Source: Brucella haematophila (GTDB lineage: Bacteria; Pseudomonadota; Alphaproteobacteria; Rhizobiales; Rhizobiaceae). Taken from it: a stretch of 64,000 nucleotides of DNA. The notes beneath the pieces were generated by a model. It made no database searches, was not told where the DNA came from, and saw only the letters and a program-made list of their open reading frames with translations. Below, in pieces: positions 10,513 through 18,593 of this stretch. Position numbers and translations under genes: made by a program. Within the stretch, counting starts at the first letter, position 1. Each line of letters opens with the position of its first letter. The stretch lies in the NCBI RefSeq assembly GCF_005938105.1, contig NZ_VCPE01000002.1:310001-374000 (forward strand), in the 5' to 3' direction.

Positions 10513-10983
10513 ATGGGCAAAGACGCTGCCGAGCTTTCCACCTACAGACCGCGCGCCGCATGGTTCGACGGCCTGACGGAATGCGGCCCGGCGACGATCA
10601 AGCTCAACATCATTGAAGCGGACCCTTCCAATCCGCTTGCCGAAGCTGCGGTGGGCATCGCCCGCAGGCAGATCGCAAATGCTGCGGCAAGGCTTGAAGC
10701 CCTGCCGCATCAGGACGCCGGTTTCGCCATTCTCCATCAGGGTGAGGAAAGCCTGTGGCTTCTGCTGCACTGGTGGCTGGAAGGCGGCATCGCAACGGAA
10801 ATGCTGTGGCAGTCCGAACTCGGCGACGAGATCGAATTCATGCCCGCACAGCCCTTGCTGATGGCCTGCGTCTGGGAACTCGGAATTATTGACTTTGAAC
10901 GGCGCGCTTGGATGGAGACGGCCATGTCCGGCAAACCCATCGCCGATTATCTTGCGCGCACTTTGCCACGGGGCACGGTATGA
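10513..10983 (+). CDS. Conserved uncharacterised protein between trpB and trpA
   Basis: Protein of 156 residues that I cannot assign. It begins [20 protein letters not shown] and is soluble and Trp-rich, for example [20 protein letters not shown]. No catalytic motif or signal peptide is seen. GAGG lies eight bases before the ATG. The start is seven bases after the trpB stop and the stop overlaps the trpA start in ATGA, so it is certainly translated with the trp genes. The context suggests a role linked to tryptophan synthesis or simply a passenger gene. From memory, related genera have a similar gene here, which I could not check. Confidence 0.8.
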   Translation: MGKDAAELSTYRPRAAWFDGLTECGPATIKLNIIEADPSNPLAEAAVGIARRQIANAAARLEALPHQDAGFAILHQGEESLWLLLHWWLEGGIATEMLWQSELGDEIEFMPAQPLLMACVWELGIIDFERRAWMETAMSGKPIADYLARTLPRGTV

Positions 10984-11819
10984 CCACTCGCATCGACACC
11001 AAATTCGCCGCATTGAAGACCGAGGGCCGTCCGGCACTGGTCACCTATTTCATGGGTGGCGATCCCGACCTCGAAACCTCGCTCAAGGTCATGAAGGCGC
11101 TGCCGAAGGCCGGTGCGGATGTGATCGAGCTGGGCATGGCCTTTTCCGATCCGATGGCGGACGGCCCGGCCATCGAGGCTGCTGGTCTGCGCGCCCTGAA
11201 AGCCGGACAGTCGCTGACCAAGACGCTCTACATGGCCGCCGAATTCCGCAAGGAAGACGACACGACCCCGATCGTGCTGATGGGCTATTACAACCCGATC
11301 TATATCTATGGCGTCGAGCGCTTTCTCACTGACGCCAAGGCTTCCGGCGTCGATGGACTGATCATTGTCGATCTGCCGTCGGAGATGGACGCTGAGCTTT
11401 GCGTCCCGGCCATGAAAGCTGGCATCAACTTCATTCGCCTGACGACGCCGACCACCGACGACAACCGTCTGCCGAAGGTTCTGCATAATGCATCGGGCTT
11501 CGTCTATTACGTCTCGATGAACGGCATCACCGGCTCGGCCATCGCCGATACGGCGCGCGTCGGCAACGCGGTACGTCACATCAAGAAGAGCACAGATCTG
11601 CCGATCTGCGTCGGCTTCGGCGTCAAGACGCCGGAACAGGCTGCCGCCATTGCCGCCCATGCGGATGGCGTCGTTGTCGGCACGGCAATCGTCAATGCGG
11701 TGGCCGGTGAATTGACGCCGGAAGGCGCCCTTAAGGGCGATCCTGTGGCCGCCGTGAGCAAACTTGTCGGTGCACTGGCGCAAAGCGTTCGCACGACACG
11801 CCTTGAAGCCGCCCAATAA
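10980..11819 (+). CDS. trpA: Tryptophan synthase alpha chain
   Basis: Cleaves indole-3-glycerol phosphate to indole and glyceraldehyde 3-phosphate, passing indole to TrpB. It is 279 residues long. The catalytic acids are Glu50 ([12 protein letters not shown]) and Asp61 (MADGP), matching Glu49 and Asp60 of E. coli. [12 protein letters not shown] and [13 protein letters not shown] are conserved barrel segments. The ATG is in a four-base ATGA overlap with the upstream gene, which fixes the start. Confidence 0.98.
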   Translation: MTTRIDTKFAALKTEGRPALVTYFMGGDPDLETSLKVMKALPKAGADVIELGMAFSDPMADGPAIEAAGLRALKAGQSLTKTLYMAAEFRKEDDTTPIVLMGYYNPIYIYGVERFLTDAKASGVDGLIIVDLPSEMDAELCVPAMKAGINFIRLTTPTTDDNRLPKVLHNASGFVYYVSMNGITGSAIADTARVGNAVRHIKKSTDLPICVGFGVKTPEQAAAIAAHADGVVVGTAIVNAVAGELTPEGALKGDPVAAVSKLVGALAQSVRTTRLEAAQ

Positions 11820-11931
11820 ATCGTCCATTTAAGCGGGTAGAATTGCTTTTCCGCATAAGCGGGCGCAAAGACGCCTGCACTTTCTGTCGGAAATGCTAGC
11901 CGTCGAAGAACAAGAAACGGAACCAAACGTC

Positions 11932-12837
11932 ATGAACTGGATCACCAACTACGTTCGTCCGAAGATCAACTCGATGCTTGGTCGTCGCGAAATGCCGGAA
12001 AACCTCTGGATCAAGGATCCGTCGACCGGCGAGATGGTGTTCCACAAGGATCTGGAGAGCAACCAGTTCGTGATCCCGTCTTCGGGCCATCACATGCGCA
12101 TCAAGGCGAAAGACCGCCTGCGCTTCTTCTTCGACAATGGCGAATATACCACGCTCGACGCGCCGAAGGTTCCGGTTGATCCGCTGAAATTCCGCGACGA
12201 GAAGAAATATATCGACCGTCTCAAGGATTACCGCACCCGCACCGGCATGGACGATGCCATCGTCAACGGCCTCGGCACCATCGAAGGTCTGCCGATTGTC
12301 GCCACCGTGCAGGATTTCGGTTTCATGGGCGGCTCGCTCGGCATGGGCGCTGGTGAGGCGATCATTCAGGGCTTCGAAAAGGCCATCGAGCTGAAGCGTC
12401 CGCTGGTTCTGTTCGCTGCATCGGGCGGCGCGCGCATGCAGGAAGGTATTCTCTCGCTGATGCAGCTTCCGCGCACCACCGTTGCCGTGGAAATGTTGAA
12501 AGAGGCAGGCCTGCCTTACATCGTCGTGCTCACCAACCCGACCACGGGCGGCGTGACGGCTTCCTACGCCATGCTGGGCGACATTCACATTGCCGAGCCG
12601 GGTGCACTGATCGGCTTTGCTGGTCCGCGCGTGATCGAACAGACCATCCGCGAAAAGCTGCCGGAAGGCTTCCAGAGCGCTGAATATCTGATGGAGCACG
12701 GCATGGTGGACATGGTTGTGCCACGCACCGAGCTGAAGGAAACGATTGCACGTCTCCTGAAAATCATGACCAAGCAGCCGGCCAACACCGACAGCCCGGT
12801 ATCGCCAAAGCCGGATACCGATAGCAAGGCGGCCTGA
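11932..12837 (+). CDS. accD: Acetyl-CoA carboxylase carboxyltransferase subunit beta (no zinc finger cysteines)
   Basis: Beta half of the carboxyltransferase that makes malonyl-CoA for fatty-acid synthesis, in complex with AccA. It is 301 residues long. The crotonase-like core is complete ([51 protein letters not shown]). The N-terminal region that carries the C4 zinc finger in E. coli reads KDPSTGEMV and VIPSSGHHM here, with Asp, Thr, Ile and Ser at the four cysteine positions. folC starts one base after the stop. Confidence 0.97.
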   Translation: MNWITNYVRPKINSMLGRREMPENLWIKDPSTGEMVFHKDLESNQFVIPSSGHHMRIKAKDRLRFFFDNGEYTTLDAPKVPVDPLKFRDEKKYIDRLKDYRTRTGMDDAIVNGLGTIEGLPIVATVQDFGFMGGSLGMGAGEAIIQGFEKAIELKRPLVLFAASGGARMQEGILSLMQLPRTTVAVEMLKEAGLPYIVVLTNPTTGGVTASYAMLGDIHIAEPGALIGFAGPRVIEQTIREKLPEGFQSAEYLMEHGMVDMVVPRTELKETIARLLKIMTKQPANTDSPVSPKPDTDSKAA

Positions 12838-12838
12838 T

Positions 12839-14182
12839 ATGGGCAGCCAGATCGTGGCAGGCAAGGCGGCTGCCGCTATCGAGCGGCTGATGCAACTGCA
12901 TCCGAAAGGATTTGACCTCTCTCTGGACCGCATTCGCGGTCTATTGGAGAAACTCGGCAATCCGCATCTCAAACTACCGCCTGTGATCCATATTGCCGGG
13001 ACCAACGGCAAAGGATCGGCTACCGCCTTCTGCCGCGCCATTCTTGAGGCGGGCGGTTTTGACGTCCACGTTCACACCTCGCCGCATCTGGTCAACTGGC
13101 ACGAGCGTTATCGCCTGGCTGCGCCCGGCGGCGGCAAGCTGGTCGAAGACGATGTTCTGGCCGATGCAATCGAGCGCGTTGCGGCGGCCAATGGCGGCCA
13201 GCACATTACGGTCTTTGAAATTCTCACCGCCGTAGCTTTCGTGCTGTTTGCCGAGCATCCCGCCGATGTCGTCATCATGGAAGTCGGCCTTGGCGGTCGT
13301 TTTGACGCGACCAATGTCATTCCCGAACCTGCTGTATCGCTGATCATGCCGGTCTCTATCGATCATCAGGCTTTTCTCGGCGACCGCGTGGAGCTTATTG
13401 CCGCCGAAAAGGCCGGGATCATCAAGAAGGATTGCCCGGTTGTTGTCGGCTTTCAGCCTTTCGATGCGGCGCGGGAAGTGCTCGTTTCCACGGCGGACCG
13501 TCTCGGCTGCCCGGTTTCGGTCTATGGACAGGATTTCCTGGCCTTTGAAGAACATGGCCGCATGGTCTTCCAGAACGAAGACGGGCTGATCGATCTGCCG
13601 CTTCCGCGCCTACCCGGCCGTCACCAGATTGCCAATGCTGCCGCCGCCATCGAAACGGTGCAGCTTGCGGGTTTCAACATCCCCGACAAGGCCGTCGAAA
13701 AGGCCCTAATGGTTGTAGATTGGCCCGCGCGCATGCAGCGGCTGACGCACGGCACGCTGGTCGATCTTGCACCGGCGACGTCGGAAATCTGGCTCGACGG
13801 GGGGCACAATCCGGGCGCAGGTGCGGTGATCGCGGAAGCTTTCGGCGATCTCGAAGAACGCAATGCGCGCCCGTTGTTCCTGATTACCGGCATGATCAAC
13901 ACCAAGGACCCTGTCGGCTATTTTGAGGCCTTTGCGGGCATGGCGCGCCATGTCTTCACCGTGCCGATCCCATCCAGCGATGCGGGCATACCGAACGATG
14001 CGCTGGCTGTATCGGCCCAAAAAGCCGGCTTGTCAGCCGAACCGGTCCACTCGGTCGCCAATGCGCTGAAGCTCCTGCACGATACATGGCCTGCCGATGA
14101 AATTCCGCCGCGCATCCTGATTGGCGGCTCGCTCTATCTTGCGGGCGAAGTATTGGAAGAGAACAATACACCACCGACCTAA
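12839..14182 (+). CDS. folC: Bifunctional dihydrofolate synthase/folylpolyglutamate synthase
   Basis: Adds glutamate to dihydropteroate and then to tetrahydrofolate, in the cytoplasm. It is a Mur-ligase-fold enzyme of 447 residues. The ATP loop is IAGTNGKGSATAF (about 56-68). HTSPHLVNWHERYRL and the metal-binding LGGRFDATNV follow. The C-terminal domain contains WLDGGHNPGA. The start is one base after the accD stop, the conserved accD-folC coupling. An AT-rich gap follows, ending the trp-accD-folC cluster. Confidence 0.96.
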   Translation: MGSQIVAGKAAAAIERLMQLHPKGFDLSLDRIRGLLEKLGNPHLKLPPVIHIAGTNGKGSATAFCRAILEAGGFDVHVHTSPHLVNWHERYRLAAPGGGKLVEDDVLADAIERVAAANGGQHITVFEILTAVAFVLFAEHPADVVIMEVGLGGRFDATNVIPEPAVSLIMPVSIDHQAFLGDRVELIAAEKAGIIKKDCPVVVGFQPFDAAREVLVSTADRLGCPVSVYGQDFLAFEEHGRMVFQNEDGLIDLPLPRLPGRHQIANAAAAIETVQLAGFNIPDKAVEKALMVVDWPARMQRLTHGTLVDLAPATSEIWLDGGHNPGAGAVIAEAFGDLEERNARPLFLITGMINTKDPVGYFEAFAGMARHVFTVPIPSSDAGIPNDALAVSAQKAGLSAEPVHSVANALKLLHDTWPADEIPPRILIGGSLYLAGEVLEENNTPPT

Positions 14183-14277
14183 TTAAATTAGAATATTATG
14201 AGATAATAAGTAATCACTCTTTCGCCTTTATTTACACCCATTAATTACTGATTGTAATTTTAATGATGGATATTTAA

Positions 14278-14514
14278 ATGCGTAATACGATTATTATTTC
14301 AACAATTCTGTTTGTGAGCTTTTCGGTTACATCTTCTTTTGCTGCGAGTCCCACAAACGGAGCCTACACAAAGGGAACTGGCATCAAGGTAATGCCATTT
14401 TGCGCTATCGGTACCAAACCATCTGCCGATGGCAAATACTATATTCTTGGCACGCACAACGAATGCAAGCCGATCAATACCAGCGACACCGACACCAAGA
14501 AGAAGCCGAAGTAA
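14278..14514 (+). CDS. Small predicted exported protein
   Basis: Protein of 78 residues of unknown function. Residues 1-22 are a typical signal peptide (MRNTIIISTILFVSFSVTSSFA), with a probable cut after AFA-type residues. The mature part is about 55 residues with two cysteines (MPFCAIG, HNECKP) that could form a disulfide in the periplasm, and a Lys-rich tail. The upstream 95 bases and the first codons are strikingly AT-rich against the GC-rich neighbours. Its ribosome site is weak (GATGGA). A bidirectional terminator follows. Origin by transfer is possible but unproved. Confidence 0.65.
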   Translation: MRNTIIISTILFVSFSVTSSFAASPTNGAYTKGTGIKVMPFCAIGTKPSADGKYYILGTHNECKPINTSDTDTKKKPK

Positions 14515-14540
14515 GCGCACGCGGGCTTCTTCGAGCAATA

Positions 14541-14569
14541 AAAAACCCGGCACCAAGGCCGGGTTTTTT
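14541..14569. terminator. Bidirectional Rho-independent terminator between the small exported gene and trxA
   Basis: AAAACCCGGC and GCCGGGTTTT pair around a six-base loop, with A-runs on one side and T-runs on the other. It serves the rightward gene and probably the leftward trxA. Confidence 0.85.
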
Positions 14570-14598
14570 ATTGGAATGCTGCTACACCGTTTTAACAC

Positions 14599-14637
14599 GC
14601 ATCTTATCCGAAAACTGTTACACACTTTTCGGGATGC
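14599..14637. repeat. Short palindromic repeat (CCGAAAA family) downstream of trxA
   Basis: GCATC...GATGC outer arms enclose CCGAAAA...CTTTTCGG inner arms. The same architecture occurs inside addB at 20797-20840 and upstream of bvrS at 32715-32757. It is a mobile-type dispersed palindrome of unknown origin. Confidence 0.65.
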
Positions 14638-14644
14638 GCTTGGA

Positions 14645-14968
14645 TCAAGCAGCGGAAGCCTTGATCCAGTCGGCAAGGCGGCTCTTCGGAGCAGCGCCAA
14701 CCATATTGGCGGCGAGTTCGCCGTCCTTGAACATCAGGAGCGTCGGGATCGAGCGCACACCGAACTGGGCTGCGAGTTCCGGATTTTCATCAATGTTGAC
14801 CTTGGCGATCTTGACCTGACCGGCCATTTCCGCAGCGATTTCGTCAAGCGCCGGAGCGATCATCTTGCATGGACCGCACCATTCTGCCCAGAAATCCACC
14901 ACGACCGGCTCGTTCGACTGAAGAACGTCCGACTGAAAATTGCTGTTATCGACCTTAACGGTTGCCAT
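14645..14968 (-). CDS. trxA: Thioredoxin 1
   Basis: Cytoplasmic disulfide reductase of 107 residues. The active site WCGPC sits in [20 protein letters not shown] at about residues 30-36. The cis-proline motif [10 protein letters not shown] is present, as expected for thioredoxin. The ATG at 14968 ([11 protein letters not shown]) gives the standard family length; an earlier in-frame start would add a non-conserved extension. It lies 109 bases after addA on the same strand. Confidence 0.98.
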   Translation of the reverse strand: MATVKVDNSNFQSDVLQSNEPVVVDFWAEWCGPCKMIAPALDEIAAEMAGQVKIAKVNIDENPELAAQFGVRSIPTLLMFKDGELAANMVGAAPKSRLADWIKASAA

Positions 14969-15077
14969 AGGGCTATCCTCTATATGGTTAAGAACGGCAG
15001 ACATCTTCACAGACTCACACGCAATCCGCTCTTTCTTCGCTATATCATGTGGCGTGTCCGCTGCCATCCGTCAAGTT

Positions 15078-18000
15078 CTAGTTACTCACCTTTCCTTGAG
15101 AGTCTCTCAGCGCCTGCATGGCTTCATCAAGAACAGCATCGGACAACGGCAAAAGGAACGGTCCCTCTGTGAAGAGCAGTGCTGTTTCCACGACCCGCCC
15201 CGGATAGAGCGGCTCCAGCAGCGCCTTATAAAGTGCAAGCTGCGCGCGATAGGCGAAAGGAACTGCCTCGACGGTCTTTGGCGGCGGCCTGTTGGTCTTG
15301 TAGTCGACAACGAGCACGCTGGTCTCGTCAACGCTGATGCGGTCAACCTGACCGGACACCGCATGATCGCGCCCGCCAAGATTGATCGTGCCCATGATTG
15401 CGACTTCGCCCCGCGAACCAGAAGCGAAAACCGGCGCAAATCGCTGATCCCCCAGAATGGCCTTCACGCTTAGAGCGGCATTGTGGCGCTCGGCCTCCGG
15501 CCAGTCGCCTGCGATCCGAGCGAGATAATCTTCCGCCAGCTTTTCCCGCTCGCCCTCCGGAACTTCCGGCAGATATTGCAGCAGCATGTGGATCGCCGTG
15601 CCGCGTCGCAAGGCAAAGCCGGGCGCACCCTCACCGACGATATCGCCGAGCACCGGCGAGCTGATATCAAGTGGCGGCTCTTCATCCGCCTCGATCAACG
15701 CTGACGCACCAGAAGGTGCCAGAGGGCGCGGGAGACCCGCTTCTGGCTTGACCGGCAGCAGATATTCCGGCGGCAAGGCGGGCAATGGCGCCGCGTCTGC
15801 CTGATCCGGCTCGATAATTTCCGTCAATCCGCGTGGCGTGTTGCGGTAGCGCCGTGCGGCAACACCTTGCACGGGATGCACATAGGTCTCCGATTTGACG
15901 GCAAGCGCATCCTCGGCCAGCCTGTGCCAAGTCTCGCCGCTCTCGCGCGTGCCGCGATAGCCGCAGATGATGAGGCGGTCTTCGGCGCGCGTCATGCCGA
16001 CATAAAGCAAACGGCGATATTCTTCCTCAGCACGGGCTTTCAGATCTTCGACACGTGAAGCGGTAAAGCCGGTCTGCCACCCGCCATTCGGCTGCCAGAG
16101 ATAGCCTTTCACCGGCGCACCATCATGCGGTAGATCATAAGGGATCAGCTTGGGCGCACGGCTTCCGGTCCAGACGGCGCTACCGGGATCGACCAGAAAC
16201 ACAACCGCACCCTCAAGACCCTTGGCCGCGTGGACGGTCATGAGGCGCACTTCGTTGCGACCCTGATCCAGCTCACGTTTGATTTCCGGCGAGGCTGCAT
16301 CCAGCGTTTCCAGGAAAGCCTGCAAGCCCGGCAGACCAGCGCGCTCGGCAGAGAGCGCATAGTTCTGAAACTCGTCGATAATGTCGCCCGCTTCCGGCCC
16401 AAGCCGCGCCAGAAGCTTTCGGCGTGCGCCGTCGGCGCTGAGAATGCGCGCATAAAATTCGAAAACCGGCATCGTGTCGGCCATGCCGCGCCAACGGCTC
16501 AAGATCTTGTGGATCGCACCAAGCGCCTCATCATCGCGCGAGACGCGATAGAGATGCTCGAACAGCGTCGAGCCGGACCCACGCGGATAAGCGAGCGCAA
16601 ACAGCCTGTCATCATCCCAGCCGAAGAGCGGACTTTTGAGAAGCGAAGCTAGCGAAAGATCATCCGAGGGCTGCAAAACGAAACGTCCGAGTGCCATCAG
16701 ATCCTGAATGGCGATATGGCTGGTGAGGCGCAGACGGTCCGCACCGGCCACAGGAACACCAAGGTTCTTCAGCGCCCGTGACAAGGCAGGCATGAACTGA
16801 TCACGCTTGCGCACCAGCACCATGATATCACGCGGCGCGATGCGTCGGTTCTGACCCGGTATGGGTTCGCCCCTATCCAGCCAGTAGCGAATGGTGGCGG
16901 CGATCTGTTCGGCCAGTCGCACGGCGGGCGCGGCAAGATGATCGACAGGCACGCGCCAGTCATCCGGCTCTTCCACCGCTTCCGGCGTCAGCATGTCCCA
17001 GATTTCCACCTCGCCCGGCGCATCGGCGCGAATGGCATCGTGAACCGTGGCACCCGCAAGCCCGCGATTGGCTTCCGGTCTTGCAAACACTTCATCCACC
17101 GCCTGCAACACATCGGGAGCCGAACGGAACGAGAAGTTGAGACTGACACGCTCGAATTTCAGATCGGCATCACCTGCGCGAAGACTGACCGAGCGGCCCT
17201 GCGCGGCAAAATCTTCCGGCACGGCCCCCTGAAACGAATAGATCGACTGCTTCTCGTCACCGACGGCAAACAGCGTGCGTTGCAGGTTGCGCTGGCCGAG
17301 ACCGGCAAAAAACTCTTCCGACAACATGCGGATGACCTGCCACTGGTCGGGGCTGGTATCCTGCGCTTCATCGACGAGAATATGATCAATGCCGCGATCA
17401 AGCTTGTACTGCACCCACTGCCCTGCCCCATCGCGGGCGAGCAGCGCCACGGTCCGCGTGATCAGATCTTCAAAGTCGAGCAGACCGCGCTTGCGCTTGA
17501 GATCATGATAGCGTTGCAGAAGATCGTCGATCAGCGTCAGCGCGGCCAGATTGAGCCGCACGAGGCGCAATTCCTTCAGCCGGTCGAGCCCCATTTCAAC
17601 ACGGGAAGCAGCGCCATCAAACGCTTCCTCGAATTCCGGCAGCAGTTTCTTCACCGCCGCCGAACCGACATAGGCGCCTGATTTCGGCTCTCCGGTGCTT
17701 TTCAGAAACGCAGCGCGCAACACCGCCTCGCGGTCACGGGTGGTGCTCACCTTGTCGTAGCGCTTCAATTGCAGCGCAAAATCATGCGCACGCGCAGCAC
17801 CCTTCTGGATCGAAAGAATGAGATCGAGCGTGTCATCGGAAAATTCGGGAACCGGCCAGAGCTCAGCCAGAATATCGCTTTCGCGCTCATCCGGTTCGAA
17901 ACCGAAGGCGCGATGCAGGGTCTCGACACGCGTTTCGGCAATGCCCAATTCTGCAATATAGCGCTGCAAGCCGTTACGCCGGTTCACAGCCTCATCCAGC

Positions 18001-18593
18001 AGCGATTGCAGCCCCATTTCGCCCGATGCCTGCAAAACATCGGCAAAGGCCGCTGCAATATCCGTATCGCCGCCGCCATGCGCGGTTTCGAGCAGCTGAC
18101 GCCGTGCTTCGCCCACGAGTGCTGCCTGCATCAGGTCGTCCATCATCTCGAAATGGCCGGCGATATTCGCCTCAAGTGGAAACTGATGCAGGATGGCTTC
18201 GCAAAACGCATGGATGGTCTGGATTTTCAGGCCGCCCGGCGTTTCCAGTGCGCGGGCGAAAAGCCGCCGCGCAACCGCGAGGCGAGGCGCGCCCGGCCTG
18301 CGACCTTCAAGCGATTTCAACCGCTCGGCCAGTTCGCTATCCGGCAGCACAGCCCATTCAGACAGACGCGCAAAAACACGGTTCTGCATCACCGCCGCCG
18401 CCGCCTTCGTATAGGTGAGGCAGAGGATTTTCGAAGGATCTGTCCCTTCGAGCAACAGACGGATAACGCGCTCGGTCAGAACATGTGTCTTGCCCGACCC
18501 GGCATTGGCCGACACCCAGACCGACGCGGCGGGATTGGCAGCTGCACTTTGCGCGCGCAACGTTTCGGGTGGAATAATAGGTGCTTTCTTCAT
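15078..18593 (-). CDS. addA: Double-strand break repair helicase-nuclease subunit AddA
   Basis: AddA is the helicase/nuclease subunit of the AddAB complex, which resects double-strand DNA ends to load RecA (the RecBCD counterpart in alphaproteobacteria). It is 1171 residues long. The UvrD-type Walker A is SANAGSGKTHVLTERV near residue 30, and motif II is ILVDEAQDTSPDQW. VMTVHAAKGLEG-like LMTVHAAKGLEGAVVFLVDP marks motif V. The C-terminal RecB-family nuclease motif is VLVVDYKTNRPP. The ATG at 18593 overlaps the addB stop in ATGA, which fixes the start over a longer reading. Confidence 0.96.
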   Translation of the reverse strand: MKKAPIIPPETLRAQSAAANPAASVWVSANAGSGKTHVLTERVIRLLLEGTDPSKILCLTYTKAAAAVMQNRVFARLSEWAVLPDSELAERLKSLEGRRPGAPRLAVARRLFARALETPGGLKIQTIHAFCEAILHQFPLEANIAGHFEMMDDLMQAALVGEARRQLLETAHGGGDTDIAAAFADVLQASGEMGLQSLLDEAVNRRNGLQRYIAELGIAETRVETLHRAFGFEPDERESDILAELWPVPEFSDDTLDLILSIQKGAARAHDFALQLKRYDKVSTTRDREAVLRAAFLKSTGEPKSGAYVGSAAVKKLLPEFEEAFDGAASRVEMGLDRLKELRLVRLNLAALTLIDDLLQRYHDLKRKRGLLDFEDLITRTVALLARDGAGQWVQYKLDRGIDHILVDEAQDTSPDQWQVIRMLSEEFFAGLGQRNLQRTLFAVGDEKQSIYSFQGAVPEDFAAQGRSVSLRAGDADLKFERVSLNFSFRSAPDVLQAVDEVFARPEANRGLAGATVHDAIRADAPGEVEIWDMLTPEAVEEPDDWRVPVDHLAAPAVRLAEQIAATIRYWLDRGEPIPGQNRRIAPRDIMVLVRKRDQFMPALSRALKNLGVPVAGADRLRLTSHIAIQDLMALGRFVLQPSDDLSLASLLKSPLFGWDDDRLFALAYPRGSGSTLFEHLYRVSRDDEALGAIHKILSRWRGMADTMPVFEFYARILSADGARRKLLARLGPEAGDIIDEFQNYALSAERAGLPGLQAFLETLDAASPEIKRELDQGRNEVRLMTVHAAKGLEGAVVFLVDPGSAVWTGSRAPKLIPYDLPHDGAPVKGYLWQPNGGWQTGFTASRVEDLKARAEEEYRRLLYVGMTRAEDRLIICGYRGTRESGETWHRLAEDALAVKSETYVHPVQGVAARRYRNTPRGLTEIIEPDQADAAPLPALPPEYLLPVKPEAGLPRPLAPSGASALIEADEEPPLDISSPVLGDIVGEGAPGFALRRGTAIHMLLQYLPEVPEGEREKLAEDYLARIAGDWPEAERHNAALSVKAILGDQRFAPVFASGSRGEVAIMGTINLGGRDHAVSGQVDRISVDETSVLVVDYKTNRPPPKTVEAVPFAYRAQLALYKALLEPLYPGRVVETALLFTEGPFLLPLSDAVLDEAMQALRDSQGKVSN

